Below, one piece after another: positions 1 through 7,665 of a DNA stretch of 64,000 nt. Position 1 is the first letter of the stretch, and every line of letters starts with the position of its first letter. The DNA comes from Sporosarcina luteola (lineage in GTDB: Bacteria > Bacillota > Bacilli > Bacillales_A > Planococcaceae), in contig NZ_JAMBNV010000001.1 of the NCBI RefSeq assembly GCF_023715245.1, positions 1,178,001-1,242,000 of the forward strand. The letters are read 5' to 3'. The notes beneath the pieces are model-generated. The model saw nothing but the letters and a program-made list of their open reading frames with translations, ran no database searches and was not told the DNA's origin. The translations under genes and the position numbers were made by a program.

Positions 1-1
1 T

Positions 2-511
2 CGAAACGAGATGGGTAAGTTGGATTACGTAGATGTCGTCAATGAGGAAAATTCAAAGCGAGGCAACTTGAATGACCTTGTCACGAAGAAAGTGAACGAA
101 TTTCTTGATGAAGGTAATTTTGGCATAGAAGTGATTGATGTGCGGATGAAACGGATTGACCTTCCGGAGGAGAACGAACATTCCATCTACACAAGGATGA
201 TTTCGGAACGTGAATCGACGGCTCAGCGATACCTATCAGAAGGAGATGCCGAAAAGAAGACAATTGAGGCGGAAACGGACCGTATCGTGCAAGAGATGCT
301 AGCGACTGCGAAAAAAGAAGCTGCCATCATCCATGCCGAAGGGGAAGCGGAAGCTGCTAAAATCTACAATAACACATTTTCAAAGGATCCCGAGTTCTAC
401 AATCTATACCGTACCCTCCAGTCCTATTCACGGACAATCGGGGAAGACACGATGATCATCATGCCGGCCGACTCGCCGTATGCGAAAATACTGACGGGAT
501 ACTTGGAATAA
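2..511 (+). CDS. hflC: HflC-like SPFH/band-7 protein, C-terminal part
   Basis: The reading frame is open to the left edge of the window, so this is the C-terminal part of a longer gene; the in-frame ATG at 11 is internal. What is visible is the second half of an SPFH (prohibitin/band 7) domain followed by an alanine/glutamate-rich helix typical of HflC, which with HflK forms a membrane complex that modulates the FtsH protease. The segment with MKRIDLPEENEHSIYTRM and the tail ending near TGYLE match the family pattern. The N-terminal membrane anchor is outside the window. An upstream hflK would be expected but cannot be seen. No clear terminator follows; a repeat begins 15 bp after the stop. 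Confidence 0.85.
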   Translation, partial: RNEMGKLDYVDVVNEENSKRGNLNDLVTKKVNEFLDEGNFGIEVIDVRMKRIDLPEENEHSIYTRMISERESTAQRYLSEGDAEKKTIEAETDRIVQEMLATAKKEAAIIHAEGEAEAAKIYNNTFSKDPEFYNLYRTLQSYSRTIGEDTMIIMPADSPYAKILTGYLE

Positions 512-525
512 AAGAGAGTGAAACT

Positions 526-751
526 GTTGCTTTCCGTTTCGGCGCTCACTTTCCGCGGGCATGGCTTGAGCCAATCGAACAACGAAGGATTCGATTTGCC
601 GTATTTCTGCGTTCTTTGCAGAAATTAAGGCATCCTCATTCCGCTCCCTTAGGGTCGCAAAAAACACTGCTCGCAACGCTGCGCTTGTGCTCGCAAACGC
701 CGTGCTTCGTAACGGCGTTCGCAGGAGTCGAGCGCCTTCACTCCAAGCAAC
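526..751 (-). repeat. Interspersed repeat copy A (long form, reverse)
   Basis: This 226-bp element has matching ends GTTGCTT and AAGCAAC. It is the reverse complement of copy B and shares modules with the other copies: a GACTCC-containing end, a CGCGG-AAAGCG-containing end, and internal hairpin modules built on GCCGT-TACGAAG-ACGGC, TTTCTGC-GCAGAAA and AATCGAAC-GTTCGATT. It lies just after hflC. No coding capacity is supported. Confidence 0.85.
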
Positions 752-1211
752 AGGCGGGTGGGCCTGATACTGGCATTTATGAACAAGCAATAGAAGTATA
801 TAACGAAGTTAAGAAACAATATTAAGTTGAAATGATAAGTGAACTATTTTGATATTATTAGCTGAATTTCCATCCGCTAAGGATGCGTTAGCTTAAAAAG
901 CACTAAAAGGACCTCATTAGATTAACGGGTTCGGTTGATGGGGAGAAAACAGTAAAAAACACAGCATTTGGGGATACAATTCGCATATGAATTGGTGTCC
1001 CCATTTTATTGTTATATCAACGTTTAGATGATTTATATAGACGAACTGGAACCGCAATTAGCACGGGGATTAACAAGAGCACATAAATTTATGTGCCTTT
1101 GCTAATTCACTTGTTAAAACACTTGCTAATTGGGTATTGGAAAGAAAAATATAGAAGGAAGATGAGAAATCTATGGTAAATATATTGAAGATTATGAAGT
1201 GATGTTTTTCA
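752..1211. other. Intergenic stretch with decayed sequence
   Basis: No intact gene is seen. Positions 766-825 read GIYEQAIEVYNEVKKQY then stop and may be the 3' end of a gene cut by repeat A. A GCTAA-TTAGC hairpin lies at 876-892. An imperfect hairpin at about 969-1002 is followed by a T-rich stretch and resembles a terminator. A perfect 18-bp palindrome lies at 1079-1096. Confidence 0.4.
924..949 (+). repeat. Left arm of 26-bp inverted repeat
   Basis: The arm starts AACGGGTTCGG and ends GGGGAGAAAA. It is the exact reverse complement of 3659-3684. Confidence 0.9.
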
Positions 1212-1235
1212 ACTAACGAAACAGATTAGTCTAAC
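1212..1235 (+). repeat. Pre-gene hairpin motif, copy 1
   Basis: The pattern ACTAACG-(n)-CAGATTAGT-YTAACA can fold into a short imperfect hairpin. The copy lies about 50 bp before the start of the broken gene at 1285. Similar copies precede the other two small genes. Confidence 0.6.
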
Positions 1236-1284
1236 AAGGGTTGAAATATATCGCAGGCATTCCAATAACTTGAGGGGGAAAGAA

Positions 1285-1707
1285 ATGAGTAAGAAAACCG
1301 TCGTTTAATTAATAATCGTTGTACTTGCAATAGGATTGCTATTATCGAAGTATTATGAGTACAAAGAAAAGAGCTTGGATGAACTATTCACGAATGTTAA
1401 ATCTATTTCATTTGGGAGTCTTAATGATGACGATAAATTGACAATAGATAAAAAAGAAGCAATAGATGAATTAAAAATGTTTTTAAGCCAATATCAAGTT
1501 AAAAAAATAAAAGATCCAAAGGGGATTGTCTATTCGGAAGAAGCAGTATTTCGGATGAACATTCACACTAAAAATAAAAGTTTGATGGTTTTCTTCGACA
1601 AAGATCGTATTCACATTCCTGGCATTGGGTATTACAATGTTCTCAATGGACCAATAGATAAGGGAAGACTACAAAGTTTTTTAGAAAAATATGTAGGCGA
1701 AAATTAA
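1285..1707 (+). pseudogene. Small membrane-anchored or secreted protein gene with in-frame stop
   Basis: A strong ribosome binding site (GAGGGGGAAAG, 1272-1282) stands before ATG 1285. The frame reads MSKKTVV, a TAA at 1306-1308, then continues LIIVVLAIGLLLSKYYEYKE to 1707. Removing the stop gives a 140-residue protein with a positively charged N-terminus and one hydrophobic segment (about residues 6-22), as in a signal peptide or membrane anchor, followed by a charged soluble domain of about 115 residues. The family is not recognised. An internal TTG at 1336 could start a shorter product, but it lacks a ribosome binding site and would cut the hydrophobic segment. The gene is therefore called broken; a sequencing error is the alternative. 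Confidence 0.6.
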
Positions 1708-1745
1708 CTAGTAGCAAAGCTAGGTAACATGGTTTAATCCCTTAT

Positions 1746-1768
1746 ACGGGTGGTGCTTTACTTGAAAA
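1746..1768 (+). repeat. Post-gene motif, copy 1
   Basis: The stretch ACGGGT-GGTGCTTTACTTGAAAA lies 38 bp after the stop of the first small gene. It is similar to motifs after the stops of the second (2169) and third (3554) small genes. Confidence 0.45.
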
Positions 1769-1803
1769 TCGATGAGCTGATTAGACGGCTCTTTTTCTTG
1801 TTC

Positions 1804-1826
1804 AACTAAAGGGAAGTTTAGTAATT
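1804..1826 (+). repeat. Pre-gene hairpin motif, copy 2
   Basis: AACTAAAGGGAAGTTTAGTAA has the same ACTAA...TTAGT dyad layout as the copies at 1212 and 3145. It lies about 40 bp before the second small gene. Confidence 0.45.
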
Positions 1827-1862
1827 CAGCACCTTATGAAATTGTAATGGAGGTCATTAGCT

Positions 1863-2150
1863 TTGCAAAAATGTGAGAATTGCAACGCTCATTTTAGTTG
1901 GCGAAAAATCTATAAATCCTTGTGGTGGAATTATAAACCTATTGAATGTAACGAATGCGATACAACACACAAGATGACAATGCCAAGCAGGTTGATTTTT
2001 GTCTCTATCACTATTCTTCCCATGCTCACTTTCGGTTATTTTCTGTCCCCTTTTAGCAATGGACTTATGACATTTAGTATATCTATTCTAATTCTAATTA
2101 TTGGTTCTCTGTTGGCACCATTTCTTGTTACTTATAAAAAGTCTCTGTGA
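1863..2150 (+). CDS. CxxC-x(20)-CxxC zinc-ribbon membrane protein (TIGR04104-like)
   Basis: This 95-residue protein starts with TTG, supported by a good ribosome binding site (GGAGGTC) 6-8 bp upstream. Cysteine pairs at 4/7 and 29/32 form a CxxC-x21-CxxC zinc-ribbon signature. Two hydrophobic segments follow (about 43-62 and 69-90). This matches the short Bacillales family described as cxxc_20_cxxc (TIGR04104), whose function is unknown. The gene stands between a pre-gene hairpin motif and a post-gene motif, as do its neighbours, which suggests acquisition as a cassette. The zinc binding is inferred from the cysteine pattern. Confidence 0.7.
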   Translation: MQKCENCNAHFSWRKIYKSLWWNYKPIECNECDTTHKMTMPSRLIFVSITILPMLTFGYFLSPFSNGLMTFSISILILIIGSLLAPFLVTYKKSL

Positions 2151-2159
2151 ACTAATGTA

Positions 2160-2190
2160 CTAAAGCTAACGAGTAGCTTTAGTCAAGTAA
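2160..2190 (+). repeat. Post-gene motif, copy 2, with perfect hairpin
   Basis: CTAAAGCTA-ACGAG-TAGCTTTAG forms a perfect 9-bp stem at 2160-2182. Its right half and following bases (ACGAGTAGCTTTAGTCAAGTAA) align with the motif after the third small gene. It begins 10 bp after the stop of the zinc-ribbon gene and could also act as a terminator. Confidence 0.55.
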
Positions 2191-2221
2191 AGCCATGTCT
2201 GTTAAGACGTGCTCCTTACAT

Positions 2222-3073
2222 TTAAAAGTACTTCTGATAATACTCTTTCCTTAGCCTTCCGCTTAATTGAGCGTAAATCCTTGTTGTTTCACTTTTCTCA
2301 TGCCCCAAAAGACTTTGTATGACTTCAATAGGTGCTCCATTATTCAATAAATGAGTTGCATAGCTGTGTCTTAGTTGGTGTGGATGTGGATGAATCTCTT
2401 TGTTGATTTCGGCACGATTTGAAATTCGCTTGATGATGTATCGCATTTGGGCGACCCTCATTTTATGTGGCTGCCTTGCTGTCACAAAGATGGCAGGATT
2501 ATTGTCATTCCGGCTTTCAAGATATCGTTTAAGCCATATGTCGCAACGTGTACTGAAATAAACTTCCCTTTCCTTATCTCCTTTTCCTCTAACGATTGCG
2601 GATTGATTTGTCCAATTAATATTGTTCTTTTCTAACGCAACTATTTCTCCAATTCGACAACCTGTAGAAAACATGAATTCGAAAATCGCTTTTTCTATTG
2701 GGGTATGACAGGATTCACGAAGGTGTTCAATCTCTCGTTCGGTTAAATGCTTGGGTATCCGCTTACCGACTTTGGGCTCTTTAATCTTGGAAGTTGGATT
2801 CTTACTCAGGTAGCCTTCTTCATGTGACCAACGAAAAAAAGATTTTAGAAAGCGGATACGATGTGCAAGACTGGCTGGTTTTAAATGCTTACCCGATACG
2901 GCAAGATATTCCTTCAGTTGATTCGTATCCAGCAAGTCCATCTCTACATCCTTAAAATAACTTATCAGTAGCGTAGACTGTAACTGATAGGCTTTCAACG
3001 TTTGTGGTGAAAAACCCTCTATCCGTTTATCAGCTTCAAACGAAGACCATGCTTTTGACAATAACAATTCCAT
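2222..3073 (-). CDS. Tyrosine site-specific recombinase (XerC/XerD-like integrase)
   Basis: This 283-residue protein has a SAM-like core-binding N-terminal domain (about 5-85) and a catalytic domain (about 105-280). The full catalytic set is visible: Arg140 (GCRIGE), Lys164 (GKGDK), His232 and Arg235 (HQLRHSYATHLL), His258 (LGHEKSETT) and Tyr267 (RIYAQLS). It is short, as in Xer-type and cassette or transposon recombinases, without the extra N-terminal domain of phage integrases. It lies between small cargo genes inside a 26-bp inverted repeat and is divergent from the lipoprotein gene at 3225. It is more likely the enzyme of a local mobile or cassette element than the housekeeping XerC/D, because it sits outside their usual context. 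The substrate sites are not known. Confidence 0.85.
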   Translation of the reverse strand: MELLLSKAWSSFEADKRIEGFSPQTLKAYQLQSTLLISYFKDVEMDLLDTNQLKEYLAVSGKHLKPASLAHRIRFLKSFFRWSHEEGYLSKNPTSKIKEPKVGKRIPKHLTEREIEHLRESCHTPIEKAIFEFMFSTGCRIGEIVALEKNNINWTNQSAIVRGKGDKEREVYFSTRCDIWLKRYLESRNDNNPAIFVTARQPHKMRVAQMRYIIKRISNRAEINKEIHPHPHQLRHSYATHLLNNGAPIEVIQSLLGHEKSETTRIYAQLSGRLRKEYYQKYF

Positions 3074-3144
3074 TCCCCCTAAGAGAGTAATATTAAAGGG
3101 ATTATTGCCAACTTAATAGAAGTATAGTCATATTGAGTATTTTC

Positions 3145-3170
3145 ACTAACGTGGCCAGATTAGTTTAACA
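3145..3170 (+). repeat. Pre-gene hairpin motif, copy 3
   Basis: ACTAACGTGGCCAGATTAGT followed by TTAACA is the close match of the copy at 1212. It lies between the divergent recombinase and lipoprotein genes, 55 bp before the latter. Confidence 0.6.
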
Positions 3171-3224
3171 ACAATTTGAAACTTTAGTACGTAATATGCA
3201 TCTAATCTTTCAAGGGGGTGCCTT

Positions 3225-3542
3225 GTGAAAACTAAATTTACAATAAGTTTTACATTATTGATTTGTTTATTTTTTGCTGGCTGTTCTGATGATTATCAAG
3301 AAAGTTTTACTTTTACAGATACAGTAGAAGAGATTCTTGTTGAAGAAGAAATGTTGATTATGAAGGAGTATGGCGGGGTTTCTCACGGTAGACGAGAAGG
3401 AAATGTATACGAAATACCCGTTGATAACGTAGAGAAATATAACATTGGACAAAAGCTTGAAATAACTGTCTTTTCTAATACTGATGCTGATATTTGGAGA
3501 TTAGACAATATGAAATTCGATATAAAAACAATCGAAAATTAA
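3225..3542 (+). CDS. Small lipoprotein, possibly DUF3221/YobA-like
   Basis: This 105-residue protein starts with GTG after a strong ribosome binding site (AAGGGGGTG). The N-terminus is a lipoprotein signal peptide with the lipobox LFFAGC, so Cys20 would be lipidated after signal peptidase II cleavage. The mature part is about 85 residues, with a predicted beta-rich pattern (ILVEEEMLIMKEYGG, GQKLEITVFSNT) like the OB-fold small lipoproteins related to B. subtilis YobA (DUF3221). Family assignment is by pattern only. It lies between a pre-gene hairpin motif and a post-gene motif, the third cassette-like unit of this region. Confidence 0.6.
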   Translation: MKTKFTISFTLLICLFFAGCSDDYQESFTFTDTVEEILVEEEMLIMKEYGGVSHGRREGNVYEIPVDNVEKYNIGQKLEITVFSNTDADIWRLDNMKFDIKTIEN

Positions 3543-3553
3543 ATTTCTTATTC

Positions 3554-3575
3554 AACGGGTGCTTTAGTTCAATAA
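3554..3575 (+). repeat. Post-gene motif, copy 3
   Basis: AACGGGTGCTTTAGTTCAAT and following AA, starting 11 bp after the lipoprotein stop. Compare 1746 and 2169. Confidence 0.5.
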
Positions 3576-3593
3576 GGACAGTAAAATATTACG

Positions 3594-3625
3594 CCGAAAA
3601 ACGCTTGATTTGAGCGTTTTTATTT
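3594..3625 (+). terminator. Intrinsic terminator after the lipoprotein gene
   Basis: AAAAACGCT-TGATTTG-AGCGTTTTTA followed by a T-rich stretch. Confidence 0.75.
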
Positions 3626-3658
3626 GTTTTTTATCTAGCTATTTCAGGTTAGTTGCAC

Positions 3659-3684
3659 TTTTCTCCCCATCAACCGAACCCGTT
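3659..3684 (-). repeat. Right arm of 26-bp inverted repeat
   Basis: Exact reverse complement of 924-949. A half copy of the pre-gene motif (CAGGTTAGTT) lies just inside it at 3645-3654. The stretch 3685-3847 contains no supported gene. Confidence 0.9.
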
Positions 3685-3847
3685 ATCATTAGATGGTCTT
3701 TTTTTATTTATGTTTGAAAAACACAAATACGATAATTGTTTTTTGGACAGCGTTATTGGTAGTTACACTTGTCAACATGGTAAGATAAGTGGAGATAACG
3801 TTTATTTTGGAGATTGAATTAGCCGTTTTCAGTTGAAACAATTTTTA

Positions 3848-4082
3848 GTTGATTGGAGTGGAAGGTGGCGACTCCTTGGGGATTAGCGAACGCCGTTACG
3901 AAGAACGGCGTTTGCGAACACAAGCGTAGCCTTGTGAGCAATGTATTTTGCGACCTTAAGGGAGCAGAATGAGGGCTGCCTTGATTTCTGAAAAAAGCGC
4001 AGAAATACGGCAAATCGAACCCTTAGTTGTTCGATTGGCTCACCGCCCGCCCGGAAAGCGTCCGCCGGAAACGGAAATCAAC
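3848..4082 (+). repeat. Interspersed repeat copy B (long form, forward)
   Basis: The 235-bp element starts GTTGATTGGAG and ends CGGAAATCAAC. It contains the long-form hairpin modules and is inverted relative to copy A, so A and B bracket the recombinase region. It ends 69 bp before polA. Confidence 0.85.
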
Positions 4083-4151
4083 GGCAGGTAGCTGGAGGAT
4101 AAAATTTAATTCAACTTATTATTAGATGAACGAATAAGGGAGTGGAGTCTT

Positions 4152-6776
4152 GTGACGAAAAAGAAAGTAGTTCTTTTAGATGGAAATAGCTTGGCGTATC
4201 GTGCGTTTTTTGCTTTGCCTTTATTAACGAACGATACTGGCATTCATACCAATGCAGTGTACGGATTCACGATGATGCTGCAAAACATACTGGCGGAAGA
4301 AAAGCCGACTCATATGCTCGTCGCCTGGGATGCCGGAAAGACGACGTTCAGACACTCCACATTCACGGAGTATAAAGGCGGCCGTCAAAAGACGCCACCG
4401 GAGCTTTCAGAACAATTCCCTTACTTGCGAAAGCTGCTTGACGCTTTCCAAATTCCGCAATACGAACTCGATCAGTATGAAGCGGATGATATTATCGGGA
4501 CATTGAGCAAGTCGGGTGACGAAGAGGGCGTGGAAGTCGTCATCATTTCAGGTGACAAGGACTTAACGCAGCTGGCGAGCGACCATACGACGGTGTGCAT
4601 TACACGAAAAGGGATCACTGACCTTGAAAAATACACACCAGCACATGTTATGGAGAAATACGGCATTACACCACCGCAGATCATTGACATGAAAGGTCTC
4701 ATGGGAGATGCTTCCGACAATATTCCTGGCGTTCCGGGTGTCGGTGAGAAGACTGCGCTTAAACTATTGAAGGAATACGGCTCAGTTGAAAAAGTATATG
4801 AATCCCTGGATTCTGTTTCAGGAAAGAAATTGAAGGAAAACTTGACGGAAAATGAAGAGCAAGCATTCATGAGCAAAAAGCTCGCGACAATTGAAGTGAA
4901 TGCACCCATTACAATTTCGATGGACGACTTGACATACTCGGGACCTGATGAAGAAAACGTCAAAACGATATATGAGGAACTGAAATTCAAGACGTTGCTT
5001 GAAAAAATGGCTCCCCAAACGGAAAGTGAACCCGTAAAGGAAATTGACGTTCAAATCGTAACTAATCCTGAAATGATTGAACTTGCGGATGAAATGGCAA
5101 TCCATATTGAAATGATGGATGAAAATTATTTGTCTTCGGAAGTTACAGGCGTCAGCATGACGGACGGCAAACAAACACTATTCATTCCTATCGCGGTTTT
5201 GCAACAATCCGACCGTTTAAAAGAATGGCTGCGTGATGAAGAGAAAAGGAAGCTTGCAACCGATTCAAAAGCTGCCTCTGCATCATTATTACGATACGGC
5301 ATCGAAGTGAATGGCTTTGAATTTGATCTATTGCTAGCGACATATATTGCGAATCCATCTACCTCTTATACGGATGTCGCTTCCGTCGCAAGGGAATTCA
5401 ACTATTCAGATGTCCAACCTGATGAAGCTGTTTATGGAAAAGGCGCGAAAAAAGCATTGCCGGAAGAAAAGGTGCTTGCAGATCATGCCGGCAGGAAAGC
5501 TCAAGCTGTCTGGGAGCTCAGACCTATACTTGAAGAGAAATTACATGAAAATGAACAGTTTGAATTGTATCGCGAACTCGAAATGCCACTAGCAAACATT
5601 CTTGGGAAGATGGAATCGGCAGGTGTTAAGACCGACTTGGGCATCCTCCAGCAAATCGGCCTTCAGCTATCCACGAGATTGACCGAACTCGAATCGATCA
5701 TTTATGAGATGGCTGGACAACCGTTCAATATTAATTCTCCAAAGCAGTTAGGAGAGATCCTGTTTGAAAAGATCGGATTAACGCCAATCAAAAAAACGAA
5801 GACGGGCTATTCGACTGCAGCGGATGTTTTAGAAAAGCTTGAAAGCGAGCATGAAATTATTAGTTTCATTTTGACATACCGTCAGCTCGGTAAGCTGAAT
5901 TCGACTTATATCGAAGGTTTGTCAAAGGAGATCCACGAGGACGGAAAAATTCATACTCGATTCCAACAGGCATTGACGCAAACGGGCCGATTGAGCTCCA
6001 TCAATCCTAACTTGCAAAACATCCCGATTCGGCTCGAGGAAGGTAGAAAGATCCGTGCAGCATTCGTTCCATCAGAGCCAGGCTGGCTTATGTTCGCTGC
6101 CGATTATTCACAGATTGAATTGCGTGTCCTTGCCCATATGTCCCAAGACGAGAAAATGATTTCAGCTTTCCGGGAAGGGGAAGACATCCATACGAAAACT
6201 GCGATGGATGTATTCGGAGTGGATAAAGACGCCGTGTCCTCAGACATGAGAAGGACTGCCAAGGCGGTTAACTTTGGAATTGTCTATGGCATAAGCGATT
6301 ACGGTCTGTCACAAAGCTTGAATATCACCCGGAAGGAAGCAGGAAAATTCATCGACACGTACCTCGAGACATTCCCTGGAGTAAAGCAATACATGGAAGA
6401 TATCGTCTCCGAGGCGAAAATGAAGGGCTATGTCGTCACGATGATGAACAGACGAAGATACTTGCCTGATATTACAAGTTCGAATTTTAATTTGCGGAGC
6501 TTTGCAGAAAGAACGGCTATGAATACGCCGATACAAGGGACTGCCGCAGATATCATTAAAAAGGCGATGATCGATATGGACGCCAGATTGAAGGAGGAAA
6601 AAATGCAGACGCGCATGCTCCTTCAAGTGCATGATGAATTGATCTTTGAAGCGCCTGAGGAAGAAATCGAAAAACTGAAGATAATCGTACCGGACGTGAT
6701 GGAATCTGCATTGGCACTCGATGTACCTTTAAAGGCCGAGTGGGCGTTTGGTCATTCTTGGTACGAAACGAAGTGA
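4152..6776 (+). CDS. polA: DNA polymerase I
   Basis: This 874-residue family A DNA polymerase fills gaps and removes RNA primers during lagging-strand synthesis and repair. The 5' nuclease domain spans about 1-290 (KKKVVLLDGNSLAYRAFFAL; VGEKTALKLL helix-hairpin-helix). The middle domain (about 300-460) corresponds to the proofreading exonuclease but lacks the expected DxE active-site pattern, as is usual for Bacillus Pol I. The polymerase domain carries motif A (DYSQIELR, about 650-657), the O helix (RRTAKAVNFGIVYG, about 699-712) and motif C (QVHDEL, about 825-830). The GTG start follows AAGGGAGTGGAG. mutM begins 9 bp after the stop, so polA-mutM-coaE probably form a repair operon as in B. 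subtilis. Confidence 0.97.
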   Translation: MTKKKVVLLDGNSLAYRAFFALPLLTNDTGIHTNAVYGFTMMLQNILAEEKPTHMLVAWDAGKTTFRHSTFTEYKGGRQKTPPELSEQFPYLRKLLDAFQIPQYELDQYEADDIIGTLSKSGDEEGVEVVIISGDKDLTQLASDHTTVCITRKGITDLEKYTPAHVMEKYGITPPQIIDMKGLMGDASDNIPGVPGVGEKTALKLLKEYGSVEKVYESLDSVSGKKLKENLTENEEQAFMSKKLATIEVNAPITISMDDLTYSGPDEENVKTIYEELKFKTLLEKMAPQTESEPVKEIDVQIVTNPEMIELADEMAIHIEMMDENYLSSEVTGVSMTDGKQTLFIPIAVLQQSDRLKEWLRDEEKRKLATDSKAASASLLRYGIEVNGFEFDLLLATYIANPSTSYTDVASVAREFNYSDVQPDEAVYGKGAKKALPEEKVLADHAGRKAQAVWELRPILEEKLHENEQFELYRELEMPLANILGKMESAGVKTDLGILQQIGLQLSTRLTELESIIYEMAGQPFNINSPKQLGEILFEKIGLTPIKKTKTGYSTAADVLEKLESEHEIISFILTYRQLGKLNSTYIEGLSKEIHEDGKIHTRFQQALTQTGRLSSINPNLQNIPIRLEEGRKIRAAFVPSEPGWLMFAADYSQIELRVLAHMSQDEKMISAFREGEDIHTKTAMDVFGVDKDAVSSDMRRTAKAVNFGIVYGISDYGLSQSLNITRKEAGKFIDTYLETFPGVKQYMEDIVSEAKMKGYVVTMMNRRRYLPDITSSNFNLRSFAERTAMNTPIQGTAADIIKKAMIDMDARLKEEKMQTRMLLQVHDELIFEAPEEEIEKLKIIVPDVMESALALDVPLKAEWAFGHSWYETK

Positions 6777-6785
6777 GGAATAGAA

Positions 6786-7658
6786 ATGCCAGAACTGCCT
6801 GAAGTGGAAGGTGTCGTCCGCGAATTATCGTCCGTCTCCATCGGACGCACCATTTCTGAAGTGCAAGTTTCCGATGTAATAAGGAAATCTAAAGAATTGG
6901 GCAAGGAAGCGATTGTCAAAGGGAAAACCCTTGAAGACTTCATCGAAGAGCTTGCCTTCATGACGATTGTGGACATCACGAGAAGAAGTAAATATATTTA
7001 TTTTCATTTGGAAAAGGACGGGCTACCTTATTTACTGGTCAGCCATCTTGGCATGTCGGGTGCGTGGTTCATTGTCGACACGTTGGAAGACGTTACGGAA
7101 CAGAAATTCAGGAACCATATCCATGTCGTTCTCAAGATGGCGGATGGAGGACTGCTCGTCTATTCCGATATCCGTCGATTCGGGGAATTGCGGCTGTTGC
7201 AAAAGGAAGGGGATTATACGCCATTGCTTAAAATGGCCCCAGAACCGTTTGACACAATTGCCGCCGACCATTTCCTCGCTATGGCTTCAACACCGAAATA
7301 TGCGCGGAAGCCAATCAAAGAAGTGATCATGGATGGCCATGTCATTTCGGGTTGCGGAAACATCTACGCGACGGAAGCGCTATTTCGAATGAAGATCCAT
7401 CCGGGAAGGGCGACGGAACGGATAAGCGAAAAAAGGAAACGGGAATTATTCCGGGAAATCGTTGATGTCTTGCAAGAGAGCATCGATGCGGGAGGAAGCT
7501 CCATCTCGGATTATCGGAATATTAATGGGGAAGCAGGAACGATGCAGACCCGTTTGAAGATGTATGGTAAGAAAGTGTGTGGAACATGCGGCAAAGAGAC
7601 TAAAAGCATGAAAATCGCTGGTAGGACCTCTGTATATTGCCCTCAATGCCAAAGGTGA
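6786..7658 (+). CDS. mutM: Formamidopyrimidine-DNA glycosylase (Fpg/MutM)
   Basis: This 290-residue bifunctional glycosylase/AP lyase removes 8-oxoguanine and formamidopyrimidines. The N-terminal PELPEVE motif supplies the catalytic Pro2 and Glu3 after Met removal. The conserved lysine lies in RRSKYIYF, GCGNIYATEALF belongs to the helix-two-turn-helix, and the C-terminal zinc finger has CGTCGKE...CPQCQR (two CxxC pairs) followed by only one residue, as in the family. Length is typical (about 275-290). It starts 9 bp after polA and ends just before coaE, the same order as in Bacillus. Confidence 0.97.
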   Translation: MPELPEVEGVVRELSSVSIGRTISEVQVSDVIRKSKELGKEAIVKGKTLEDFIEELAFMTIVDITRRSKYIYFHLEKDGLPYLLVSHLGMSGAWFIVDTLEDVTEQKFRNHIHVVLKMADGGLLVYSDIRRFGELRLLQKEGDYTPLLKMAPEPFDTIAADHFLAMASTPKYARKPIKEVIMDGHVISGCGNIYATEALFRMKIHPGRATERISEKRKRELFREIVDVLQESIDAGGSSISDYRNINGEAGTMQTRLKMYGKKVCGTCGKETKSMKIAGRTSVYCPQCQR

Positions 7659-7665
7659 GGAAGGG

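Larger units (their letters stand above)
924..3684. mobile_element. Putative recombinase-bearing element with terminal inverted repeats
   Basis: A perfect 26-bp inverted repeat marks both ends (924-949 and 3659-3684), and similarity continues about 15 bp further outward with mismatches. Between them lie a tyrosine recombinase gene and three short, unrelated genes, each enclosed by a conserved pair of short motifs. The segment interrupts an otherwise conserved core region between hflC and polA. That it is or was mobile is inferred; no target duplication was identified. Confidence 0.5.

Noticed and set aside
616..825. Open frame of 69 codons after hflC
   Set aside because: Most of it is repeat A read through; only the last 20 codons might be a relic. 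No ribosome binding site.
1021..1110. Coding-like stretch QRLDDLYRRTGTAISTGINK before the broken gene
   Set aside because: Too short and without a start; no homologue recognised.
3710..3830. Short frames between the right inverted-repeat arm and repeat B
   Set aside because: About 35 codons, without a ribosome binding site or recognisable product.
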